Of a stretch of 35,302 bases of DNA, positions 1 through 8,500 are shown in pieces. The stretch spans positions 1 through 35,302 of the forward strand of contig CALWHJ010000016.1 in assembly GCA_944380355.1 (NCBI GenBank). The letters are read 5' to 3'. Origin of the DNA: an uncultured Christensenellaceae bacterium (GTDB lineage Bacteria > Bacillota > Clostridia > Christensenellales > UBA3700). The position numbers and the translations under genes are program-made. The notes under the pieces were generated by a model. It ran no database searches and was not told the DNA's origin. It was given only the letters and a program-made list of their open reading frames with translations. Each line of letters starts with the position of its first letter. Positions within the stretch are counted from its first letter, which is position 1.

Positions 1-798
1 ATTCTGCAAAAGCCGGAGCTTGTCCGCCCCAAAGATAAGGTAAAACTTACAGACTATACCGTAAAGGGAGAGAACGTCCGGTTCGGCTACGACGAGGGCA
101 AAGAGATCCTGCATGGCGTAAATTTTGAATTCCGGCAGGGGACGGTGAATGCGCTCGTCGGGCCTTCGGGCAGCGGAAAATCGACGATCGCAAAGCTCAT
201 TGCCTCCATGTGGGACGTGGGGAGCGGGAAAATAACGATCGGCGGCAAGGACATCCGCGAAATTCCGCTCGAACAGCTCAATCAAAACATCGCCTATGTC
301 GCGCAGGATAACTTCCTGTTCAACGAGAGCGTGCGCGAAAACATCCGCAAGGGCAACCTTGCCGCGACCGATGAGGAGGTAGAGAACATCGCCAAAGCGT
401 CCGGTTGCCACGAATTTATCATGAAACTCGAAAACGGCTACGACACCGTGGTCGGCAGTTCGGGCGGGCACCTTTCGGGCGGCGAAAGACAGCGCATTGC
501 CATTGCGCGCGCCATGCTCAAAAACGCGCCCGTCGTCATTTTAGACGAGGCGACTGCCTATACCGATCCCGAAAACGAGGCTGTCATTCAGAGTGCCGTG
601 TCAAAACTCGTGCAGGGCAAAACGCTCATCGTCGTCGCGCACAGGCTCTCGACCATCGTCGATTCGGATAAAATATTCCTTGTCAACGGCGGTAAAATCG
701 AGGCGAGCGGCACGCACGAAGAGCTGCTCAAATCATCCGCGCTCTATAACGAGCTGTGGCAGGCGCATGTAGGCGCAAAGGACAGGGTGGAGGATTAA
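1..798 (+). CDS. ABC exporter half-transporter, C-terminal part (ATPase domain), 5'-truncated
   Basis: The reading frame is open from base 1, so this is the end of a longer gene whose membrane domain lies outside the window. What remains is a complete ABC ATPase domain: Walker A GPSGSGKST, Q-loop (YVAQDNFLF), signature LSGGERQRIAIARA, Walker B VVILDEAT with the catalytic Glu, and the H-loop His in VVAHRLST. The D-loop region TAYTDPENE resembles that of IrtA/YbtP-type exporters, so a multidrug or siderophore-related heterodimer is possible, but the substrate cannot be read from this. The stop is 3 bases before the next ABC gene, which points to a two-subunit transporter. The stretch is visibly GC-rich (60% in the line at 481-540), unlike most of the window. 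An internal ATG at 145 lies inside the ATPase domain just before Walker A and is not the real start. Confidence 0.93.
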   Translation: MLQKPELVRPKDKVKLTDYTVKGENVRFGYDEGKEILHGVNFEFRQGTVNALVGPSGSGKSTIAKLIASMWDVGSGKITIGGKDIREIPLEQLNQNIAYVAQDNFLFNESVRENIRKGNLAATDEEVENIAKASGCHEFIMKLENGYDTVVGSSGGHLSGGERQRIAIARAMLKNAPVVILDEATAYTDPENEAVIQSAVSKLVQGKTLIVVAHRLSTIVDSDKIFLVNGGKIEASGTHEELLKSSALYNELWQAHVGAKDRVED

Positions 799-801
799 AC
801 T

Positions 802-2553
802 ATGTTCAAATATCTGTTGAAGTTTATAAAATTTGCAGGAAAACAGCGCAAACACATGATAATTGCGCTCGTGTTCGGACTGTTGCAGTCGATATTTACC
901 GCGTTTTCACTCCTTGCAACGGCGTATGCCCTGCAAAATATGATAGAGGGAACAGCGACCATGTCCACGGTCTGGTCGGCGTTCGGCATTGTGGGCGGGG
1001 GCGTGCTGCTCGCCGCCGTATGCAATTATTTCTCTACGCAGTTTTTGACGTATGCGGGCTATACCATAGCGGCGAACGCGCGTATTCGCATAGCCGACAA
1101 GCTCAAATACGCGCCGATGGGGTATTTCAACGAACATAACCTCGGTCAGATTGCCAACACCGCGACCAACACGGCGGAGTCGTTGCAGGATACGCTCACG
1201 CGCTGCCTGCTGCTGACGACGAAGGGACTGTTTATGGCGCTCGTCATAACCATTTCGTTGCTTGTTTTTGATTGGCGTATAGGGCTTGTCGCCGCGGCGG
1301 GGTTCGTTCTCTTTCTCATTATCAATCATTTCCTGCACAAGGCGGGCGAAAAGAACTCGGACAGAAAGACTGTTTCGGGCGACAAAGCGGTGGAGGCCGT
1401 GCTTGAATATGTGCAGGGCATCGCGGTCATCAAGTCGTATAATCTGACGGGCAAGGCCAACAAAAAGGTAACATCCGCCATCAAAGAGGACAGGGACGTC
1501 AACTACGCGCTCGAAAAGAACTATATCCCGTTTATGGCACTGCAGGGTGTTGCCGTCAAACTTGCGGGCGTGGCGATAATCGCGGTATCGGTTTGGCTCT
1601 ACACGCAGCTTTCCATGCCGCTGTTTACGGCGCTCGTCGCCTGCATCGCCTCCTTTATGGTGTTCAACGACCTCGATTCGGGCGGCAATATGTCCGCGCT
1701 GTTGCGCATGGCGGCAAACAGCATCGACAAGATCGAGGCGGCGATGAATTTGCCCGTCATGGACATAAACGGCAAGGAGATCACGCCCGCAAAGACGGAT
1801 ATTGACGTGAAGAATGTGGATTTCTCCTATGACAAGCGCAAGATCATCGACGGCGTTACGGTAGATATACCCGCGCGCTCCTCGCTCGCCATCGTCGGCG
1901 GTTCGGGCAGCGGCAAAACGACGCTGTGTAACCTTATCCTGCGGTTTTGGGATGTGGATAAGGGAAGCATCTCCCTCGGTGGGCACGACGTGCGCGACTA
2001 TAAACTGGATAGTTTGCTTAAAAATTACAGCATGGTGTTCCAGAACGTGTACCTGTTCAACGATACGATCGCCAACAATATCCGTTTCGGCAAGCCGGAC
2101 GCGAGTATGGAAGAAGTGATAGAGGCGGCGAAAAAGGCGTGCTGTCACGACTTTATCTCCGCGCTCCCCGACGGCTACGATACGGTGATAGGCGAGGGCG
2201 GCGCGAGCATTTCGGGCGGTGAAAAACAGCGCATCTCCATCGCCCGCGCAATCATTAAAGACAGCCCCGTCATTATTTTGGACGAGGCGACGGCGAACGT
2301 CGATCCCGAAAACGAATGGATGCTGCAAAACGCCATTCAGGAGCTGACGAAGTCCAAAACGGTCATTATGATCGCGCACAGATTAAAGACCGTGCGCCAT
2401 GCCGATAAGATCATCGTACTCGACGGCGGCAAGATTGTCGAAGAGGGTACGCATAAAGAGCTTCTCAAAAAGCAGGGCAAGTACGCGGAATTTATCGCAA
2501 TGCGCGAAAAATCGGTGGGCTGGAAACTCGGCGGAGCAAAACAAGGAATATAA
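802..2553 (+). CDS. ABC exporter half-transporter (membrane domain fused to ATPase)
   Basis: A full-length 583-residue half-transporter: an N-terminal type I exporter membrane domain (hydrophobic segments over about residues 15-300) followed by an ATPase domain from about residue 330. Motifs seen are Walker A GGSGSGKTT, signature ISGGEKQRISIARA, Walker B VIILDEAT and H-loop IAHRLKTV. Both ATPase sites of the presumed heterodimer keep the catalytic Glu. The start at 802 follows a GGTGGAGG ribosome site and lies 3 bases after the preceding ABC subunit, so the two are translated together. Composition is GC-rich like its partner and unlike the downstream genes. Substrate unknown; drug, peptide or siderophore export are all compatible with the fold. 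Confidence 0.93.
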   Translation: MFKYLLKFIKFAGKQRKHMIIALVFGLLQSIFTAFSLLATAYALQNMIEGTATMSTVWSAFGIVGGGVLLAAVCNYFSTQFLTYAGYTIAANARIRIADKLKYAPMGYFNEHNLGQIANTATNTAESLQDTLTRCLLLTTKGLFMALVITISLLVFDWRIGLVAAAGFVLFLIINHFLHKAGEKNSDRKTVSGDKAVEAVLEYVQGIAVIKSYNLTGKANKKVTSAIKEDRDVNYALEKNYIPFMALQGVAVKLAGVAIIAVSVWLYTQLSMPLFTALVACIASFMVFNDLDSGGNMSALLRMAANSIDKIEAAMNLPVMDINGKEITPAKTDIDVKNVDFSYDKRKIIDGVTVDIPARSSLAIVGGSGSGKTTLCNLILRFWDVDKGSISLGGHDVRDYKLDSLLKNYSMVFQNVYLFNDTIANNIRFGKPDASMEEVIEAAKKACCHDFISALPDGYDTVIGEGGASISGGEKQRISIARAIIKDSPVIILDEATANVDPENEWMLQNAIQELTKSKTVIMIAHRLKTVRHADKIIVLDGGKIVEEGTHKELLKKQGKYAEFIAMREKSVGWKLGGAKQGI

Positions 2554-2610
2554 AATAATCAGTGTATGCGAAATTCAATAACTGGATGATAGGGGAACAG
2601 AAAAAGAAAG

Positions 2611-2650
2611 AGCCGGCGTAAGTAATAAATTACCTGCGCCGGTTCATTTG
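2611..2650 (+). terminator. Probable terminator of the ABC transporter operon
   Basis: Hairpin AGCCGGCG / CGCCGGTT (8 bp with one G-T pair) around an A/T-rich loop, followed by the weak T-rich stretch CATTTGTTTG. It sits 57 bases after the ABC stop codon. The short U-tract makes this a moderate call. Confidence 0.5.
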
Positions 2651-2681
2651 TTTGATTGAGATAATTATGTCCATAAAAACA

Positions 2682-2889
2682 GTCAGCACTGTAGTATTGG
2701 TTCATATCCTTTGAGGAGCGACTTAAGCAGAATGCCTTCCGGAGTGTCAGGAATATTTTCCATCGCGGAAAGTATTTTGATGCCGTTGTCTTTCAGGTGC
2801 TTGCGGTGGATAGCCATCTCGTATTTGTTTCGGGAGAATCGATCTAATTTGTAAACTATCATATAGAGCTTATGTAATATGCAAAACAT
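2682..2889 (-). pseudogene. Remnant of a serine recombinase (resolvase/invertase catalytic domain)
   Basis: About 68 residues of a serine recombinase core can be read on the minus strand: the strand ending in VYKLDRFSRN, then AIHRKHLKDNGIKILSAMEN and TPEGILLKSLLKG, all characteristic of the large serine recombinase catalytic domain. The N-terminal part with the catalytic Ser and the entire DNA-binding half are missing. At about 2704-2707 the frame breaks: the expected continuation MNQYYSAD after LLKG is found one base out of frame, so one extra T (in GGATATG) has shifted the reading frame before a stop. It is a dead fragment of a mobile element, lying directly after the GC-rich ABC genes, which fits acquisition of those genes with an element that later decayed. 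Confidence 0.82.
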
Positions 2890-2943
2890 TTATTGATTTA
2901 TTTAATTAAATAAAACCTTAACAGATAATATAGATTTTATATC

Positions 2944-2976
2944 AGAAAAAAGGGAGCGAAAATCTTGCGCTCCCTT
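2944..2976 (-). terminator. Intrinsic terminator of the ktrB-ktrA operon
   Basis: On the minus strand AAGGGAGCG / CGCTCCCTT pairs around a short A/T-rich loop and is followed by a run of Ts (the As at 2945-2950). It lies about 25 bases after the ktrA stop. Confidence 0.8.
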
Positions 2977-2998
2977 GTCCGTCTTGGCAGTTTGAATT

Positions 2999-3700
2999 TT
3001 ATTCGTCTTTCTGACTGAGTTTGTTGGCGGTAAAGCTGAGGGTTTCGATATCCTGATTGCTTCCGCCGACTACGATAATATCGTCTTCTTTAAGCGTGGT
3101 ATCGCCTGTGGGCGCGGTAATAACCTCGTCGTTGGCGCGAATGATTATGAGTACGTTGACAGCATATTCGCTTCTGAGGGCAAGTTCGCCGAGATTTTTG
3201 TTTATCCATTTATCGGGGATACGAATCTCCGCGATAGAGTAGCCTGCTACAATCTCCATATGGTTTTGAATATTAGGATTGATTAGGGTAGTTGCTACTT
3301 TTACCGCCATTGCCGCTTCGGGGTAGATTACTTGGTTTACGCCGATTTTGTCAAGCACCTTGCCGTGCTTTTCGTTGTGGGCTTTTGCAATGATATTCTT
3401 TACGCCAAGCTCCTTGCAGATAAGCGCGGTAATTATTGAAGCCTGCATATTGTTGCCAATCGCGATTACTACGGTATCGAAGTTTTCGATAGCGACCGTG
3501 CGCAGCGTGTTTTCTTCCGATACGTCCGCGACGAGCGAGTGCGTGCAGTAATTTGCCACCTCGTTTACTTTTTCTTCGTCTATATCTATGGCAAGGACTT
3601 CGTAGCCGTAATTATAGAGAGCCTTGGTAATTTCCGTACCGAATTTTCCCAGACCAAGTACGGCGAATTGTTGGTTTTTAGTGTGTTTGAATTTTTTCAT
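2999..3700 (-). CDS. ktrA: Potassium uptake regulatory subunit (KtrA/TrkA, RCK domain)
   Basis: Cytoplasmic gating subunit of a Ktr potassium uptake system, 233 residues, the usual length for KtrA. The N-terminal RCK_N (Rossmann) domain shows GLGKFG near residue 16 and the acidic AIDIDEEKV at the end of the second strand, which bind nucleotide. A C-terminal RCK_C (TrkA_C) domain follows from about residue 145 (AGYSIAEIRIPDKW onward, ending in DDIIVVGG); in this family it can bind c-di-AMP. The start is supported by AAAGGAGT 7 bases upstream. It is the second gene after the membrane subunit ktrB, 31 bases apart, so the pair is an operon read leftward from the promoter near 5200. Confidence 0.93.
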   Translation of the reverse strand: MKKFKHTKNQQFAVLGLGKFGTEITKALYNYGYEVLAIDIDEEKVNEVANYCTHSLVADVSEENTLRTVAIENFDTVVIAIGNNMQASIITALICKELGVKNIIAKAHNEKHGKVLDKIGVNQVIYPEAAMAVKVATTLINPNIQNHMEIVAGYSIAEIRIPDKWINKNLGELALRSEYAVNVLIIIRANDEVITAPTGDTTLKEDDIIVVGGSNQDIETLSFTANKLSQKDE

Positions 3701-3731
3701 AACTGACTCCTTTTCGTGACGTAGGAATATA

Positions 3732-5132
3732 TTATACCGTTACGTTTGCTTCGGGGTAACGGATTTTGCTTACCTGTTTGATATTTTTGGTAAACGACAT
3801 AAAGAACGTGAATGCGCCTATACGCCCGAGATACATATTGAGCATTATTACTATTTTGCTTATGGGCGACAGCAGAGGCGTGACGCCAAGCGACAGTCCG
3901 CACGTTGCGTACGCACTTATCTGTTCGAATATAAGTGCCGTCATAGTCGTTTCTTCGACGTTGTTTTCGACAATCAGCAGTATAAACATACTCGTTATCA
4001 TTACGGTCAAAGCAAGAGATAATACCGTAATGGCTTTTGCAAGGGTATTCGTACCGATAGCCTTCATATCGACTACAAACTCTTTCTTATTTCTCAGCGT
4101 TGCGAAGACTTGCGCGCCGAGAATATATACGGTGGTAACCTTGATACCGCCGCCGGTAGAGCCGGGAGCCGCGCCGACAAACATAAGGAGCATCGAAGTG
4201 CCTATCGACAAGTCGCTCATTTTAGACAAATCGAAGCTGTTGAATCCCGCTGTACGACAGGAAACCGAGTGGAAGTAGCTGTTGACCCACTGACCGAAAA
4301 GAGACATGTTGCCTATAGTGTCGGGGTTGTTGCGCTCGGCTATCCATATCGCGAATGCTCCGCCGAAAGCAAATATGAGCGTCATTACGATTACTATTTT
4401 AGTATGGAGCGACAGACGGCGGAAGCTCTTGTTTTCGGCAATATCTATGAGGACGATAAATCCTATACCGCCTACACCGATCAATACAGCCAGAGTAATG
4501 AGAATGAGATAGTTGTCGTTGACGGAAGTCAGCGAAGAGCCTGTCAGGCTTACTACGTCAAAACCCGCGTTACAGAAAGCCGAGATGCTGTGGAATATTC
4601 CGAACCACAGAGATTTGCCGAAAGAGTATCCCTCTAAGCAAAATCCTATCGTCAGCAATATCGCGCCGATTATTTCGACGCCGAAAGCGAGAATAACGAT
4701 TTTGATTGCTATGGATTTGAGTTTGTCCATACCCGTGGACTGCATATCTTCGCTCATACTTACCAGACGGCGGAGAGTGAATTTTCTGCCTATCATAGAG
4801 TAGAAGAAGGATGTCAGGGTCATAAATCCCAGACCGCCGATTTGTATGAGCAATAAAATAACCACTTGTCCGAAAGCCGTAAACGTGTCAGCCGTAGGAG
4901 CTACGATAAGACCTGTTACGCAAGTTGCGGAAGTGGCGGTAAAAAGTGCGTCGATGAATTTGAGGTCAACACCTTCTTTGGTAGAGAAGGGAAGCATCAA
5001 AAGCAAAGAGCCCACGAGAATTATTATAGCAAAACCCAACAAGAGTATTCTTGCCGTAGTAAGATGTCTGAAAATGGAGTTTTTGTTGGATCGTGTCAGG
5101 AGCGACTCGTTCAAACTAAAAGGTTTTCTCAT
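3732..5132 (-). CDS. ktrB: Potassium uptake membrane subunit (KtrB/TrkH family)
   Basis: The ion-conducting subunit of the Ktr system, 466 residues, with four M1-P-M2 repeats. Filter-like segments with conserved glycines are visible: TSATCVTGL, SAFCNAGFD, VSCRTAGFN and AYATCGLSLG. It imports K+ coupled to Na+ in characterised Ktr systems. The start is the ATG at 5132; the nearest strong ribosome site (GGGAGGT) is 16 bases away, a longer spacing than usual, and no better in-frame start lies between them. A small perfect hairpin sits just upstream of that site. The partner ktrA follows. No long c-di-AMP (ydaO-type) leader is present: the promoter found leaves only about 47 bases of leader. Confidence 0.93.
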   Translation of the reverse strand: MRKPFSLNESLLTRSNKNSIFRHLTTARILLLGFAIIILVGSLLLMLPFSTKEGVDLKFIDALFTATSATCVTGLIVAPTADTFTAFGQVVILLLIQIGGLGFMTLTSFFYSMIGRKFTLRRLVSMSEDMQSTGMDKLKSIAIKIVILAFGVEIIGAILLTIGFCLEGYSFGKSLWFGIFHSISAFCNAGFDVVSLTGSSLTSVNDNYLILITLAVLIGVGGIGFIVLIDIAENKSFRRLSLHTKIVIVMTLIFAFGGAFAIWIAERNNPDTIGNMSLFGQWVNSYFHSVSCRTAGFNSFDLSKMSDLSIGTSMLLMFVGAAPGSTGGGIKVTTVYILGAQVFATLRNKKEFVVDMKAIGTNTLAKAITVLSLALTVMITSMFILLIVENNVEETTMTALIFEQISAYATCGLSLGVTPLLSPISKIVIMLNMYLGRIGAFTFFMSFTKNIKQVSKIRYPEANVTV

Positions 5133-5157
5133 AAACTGTCGTTCAGAGACCTCCCTT

Positions 5158-5173
5158 TACCCGCTTGCGGGTA
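5158..5173 (-). promoter_or_regulatory. Leader hairpin just upstream of the ktrB ribosome site
   Basis: TACCCGC / GCGGGTA is a perfect 7-bp stem with a 2-base AA loop on the minus strand (TACCCGCAAGCGGGTA), lying only a few bases before AAAGGGAGGT. It could stabilise the 5' end of the messenger or modulate ribosome access. Function is inferred, not shown. Confidence 0.5.
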
Positions 5174-5185
5174 GCTGTCTACGAT

Positions 5186-5214
5186 ATTATATATCAAATT
5201 GAGCCTTTTTGCAA
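5186..5214 (-). promoter_or_regulatory. Sigma-A promoter of ktrB-ktrA
   Basis: On the minus strand TTGCAA (5214-5209), a 17-base spacer, and a perfect TATAAT (5191-5186). Transcription should start near 5179, about 47 bases before the ktrB start codon. Confidence 0.75.
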
Positions 5215-5452
5215 GTATTTTTCTCTCTATGACCGGACTGTGGAAGAGAAGATATAAAAAATGTGAGATTAATCGACACATATCGGCAAAAACTATCAAA
5301 AAATATTTTTAAAACCAAATTTTGTTTATTGCGTGATATTTGCCGAAACACAACAATGCACAAGCTTGATTTTCGGATAAGGAAAATATTTCCTTTATAT
5401 TGTCTCTTTTTTTTAATATATTATAAGAGTGTAATATAGATTTGCAATAAAC

Positions 5453-5481
5453 TGTACAAATTTAATTTTGTGTGTTATAAT
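5453..5481 (+). promoter_or_regulatory. Sigma-A promoter of the giant repeat-protein gene
   Basis: TGTACA (5453-5458), 17-base spacer, perfect TATAAT (5476-5481). It predicts a start near 5488 and a leader of about 80 bases. The rest of the 5215-5560 gap is AT-rich sequence in which I see no gene. Confidence 0.65.
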
Positions 5482-5493
5482 ATGACAAAAGGT

Positions 5494-5510
5494 TGCGGAT
5501 ATAATCCGCA
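5494..5510 (+). promoter_or_regulatory. 5'-end leader hairpin of the giant repeat-protein gene
   Basis: TGCGGAT-ATA-ATCCGCA: a perfect 7-bp stem with a 3-base loop within about 10 bases of the predicted transcription start. There is no U-tract, so it is not a terminator. A messenger-stabilising 5' hairpin or a protein-binding site are possible. Confidence 0.5.
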
Positions 5511-5566
5511 TGGAATGCCTGTGAAAACAATATCATATTCATATCAAAGTTTATAGAGGAGTGAAA

Positions 5567-8500
5567 ATGTCTAAGGCTAAGGAAGTAAGAAAGGTTGATA
5601 TCCCTAAAAATGAAAGAGCGATTAGGCACAATAGAATAAACAAGAAAACAGGCGCGATTATCGCCGCTATTTGTGTTATTGTTTTAATCGCGGGTACGGT
5701 AGGATTGTGTTTCGGCGCATACGGTATCGCTGAAAAAGTATGGAACGATAAAATCGGAAACGAGGCGGGAGTGCCTTTTAACGAATTGTTCAACATATTC
5801 AACGGAGTAACGAAAGCGGACGAACAAGCCATTGTAACCAACAAATATTCAGAAGAGGACCTTGACGGCTTTTACGATAACCTCAAAAACAAACTGTATC
5901 TCTCCAAAGATTACGATATAGACATAACCAAGCTTCTCAGCGCGTTCCTTAAATCCGACGAGGGAGAAGAGAGCAGCGGAGAAGCCGAGCAGGTTACGGT
6001 TACTTTAGAGGGCAGTGACGGTTACGATTTGGTATACGTATATACTTATCCCGACGGCAGTCAGCTGAGGAGCGACGTTGCGCTTACTTCGCAGGAGATT
6101 GCAGATAACCAGGAAAATGCAGTAGAGCCTGAAGAAGCAACCGATGGCAATACAGAGGGCGAAACCGTTCAGCAGGGCACGGGTAACGAAGCTTTGGATG
6201 AGCTTCTTGCCGAACTCGAGTTTGATTTTTCATCGCTCGAAAACTATGACGGCGAGAAGAATATTCTAGAGATATCCGACAAACAGCTTGCCGCAGTGGT
6301 AAACGCCGTTTACGCTTCGTTGTCCGATATCCTTCCTCAGGTGGCAGAGATAGAAACTACTTTGGGAAGCAAGCTTGACGAAGTAATGGAAGTCAAGCAG
6401 ATAGTTATCGGCGGAGATATCATCAATCCTCAAACGGTTAAATTCAAAATAACGTTGTCGGTAAAGGCAAGACAACTTGTTTCGAATATCGTAGACCAAA
6501 AGGGACTTCCTTCATTCATCAAAAAGCTTGTGCCCGAAAATCTGTATGCGTCCGCAATAATTTATCCCAATGACAGCACCAAGGCCGTACAGGCTTCAAT
6601 CAACCAGATGGAAGAAGTCAATACGGACAAAATCGTCAGCATTGTAGACGTCGTTCTTAAGAAAATGGGGAACGATTTGAATATTCACGATTTACTCGTC
6701 AGCGTAAATACCAAAGTCGTGGAATTCCTCGAAGGCCTGCAGGCTACTTTGCCTATCAACTTCGTTACGACGGGCAGCGTTAACACTTTCCCTATCGAAA
6801 CTCTTATGAAGGCTCTTAAGGTAGAAGTCAGCGAACAGGCTTTCCTCTATCTTATGCGTGATATCCAGCTTCCTGACGAGGAATCTTTGGGTTACGACGT
6901 CTATACGGACGAGCGCAAAGAGCGTGAGACGGGAGAGTTCGTCAACGAAATAACGACTAAATACTGCATTGACAATTCTGAGGGTATAATCACTACTACA
7001 AATACCATTGCCGACGTAATCAATCTCGCCGGCAGCGAAAACTTTTTGCAGACCGTTAATATTCAGAATATCCAATATTACAGCGCGTACGTTGCAAATC
7101 TTTACAGAGCGCGCACTTCATACGTCGCGCTTGCCAATATGCTTACCAAATACGTCACCGACGAAAATATGCTCGGCGAACTCAAGGCGGAGATAATCAC
7201 AATGTCCTATCAGACGTCGAAGTCCGTTTTGAGCGTTGACTTCAAAGTAAACATATCGGAAATGTTGGGATTTGACGGCACCGGCACGCTGTCCAATCTT
7301 ATACGTCAGCTTGTCCCTGCTCAGATATTCGTAAGAGCGAATATTTGTCTTGACGAAAATCTGGGTATTGCTACGAATATGGAAGTCAATCTCGTAGGAA
7401 CGGAAAAGTCTCAGGAACACCTCGCGACTTTGACCTCGCTCGCTACGACGTTCGGTATGAATGTAGAGAATCTCAATTACGATAAAATCTGCGAGCAAAT
7501 AGACAGCGGTATCAGACAGGGTCTGCAGAAAATCAAGGACGCCACGGGCTGTGAAATAGTCTTCGATACGGGTGAGGCGTATATGCCAAATCTGTTTGAG
7601 ATAGTCAGTGCAGACGAAAGAGTCAACGGCAATATTGCCGAGAACGAACACGTCATTACCGACGAGGAAGTTTGGGAAGTGATGAAAGGTTTGTACGATT
7701 ACGAATACGTCGACGACGGAACGTTTGTTCCTTCCGATAATATAAGCCATTTTATCGATGAGCTTTACAATAAATATTTTATCAGCGATTCTTTCAAAGA
7801 AGAACTCATCGCTTCGCAGGAGAACAATACGTTCCTCGATACTCTCAAGAGAGGAGTGGGACAAGACTTCAGCAGCAGCAGAGTAAGACTGCAAGATACG
7901 GTAATCGAGGGTGAGGACGGAGCGCAGACCGTAGTCGACGGCATAATGTCCAAAAATAATATTACTCCCGATTGCAACGAAGCGGAAATTACCGGCAGAT
8001 TCAAACCCGTATTCTTAATCGAAGAAATAGCTTATTTGATTAACACTCAGGACGAGATGCTCAAGAGTTTGTCTTTTCTTAAAGACCTTAAGGTTATTTA
8101 TGCCTACAACAACTCCGACGAAATGAGCCTTATCGTCGAAGGTCAGGGCAACTTGTCCGACCCCAATATGAAAGCTTTGCTTCCGGAGAAAATCAATGTA
8201 AATATCATTCTCAATCTCGGAGAAATAAATGCTGACGGCACCAGAGACGATTTGTTAGTAAACAAGTTGGGCGTCAACGATATAGATAGCGTAGATGTCG
8301 ATGCGCAAACTTCTATGACTAAGCTTGATTTGCTCTTCCTGTTTATCGCAAGAATATCCAGAAACTCCGAGAGCGTCGAGCCTCAGGAAGAAATGACCGT
8401 CGAATCTGTCAGTGCGAATATAGAAAAAGGACTCAATGAAGACGTCTACGAAGAAGACGGCGTTACGGTAAAAAACGTATGTTTGAAAAATCAGTTGCAC

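Noticed and set aside
907..2379. A 490-codon open frame on the minus strand across the ABC gene
   Set aside because: It is the antisense shadow of a clearly coding, GC-rich ABC transporter gene; its product is rich in Arg and His with no domain pattern.
5215..5452. c-di-AMP (ydaO-type) riboswitch in front of the ktr genes
   Set aside because: The identified promoter leaves only about 47 bases of leader, too short for that aptamer, and its conserved blocks were not seen.
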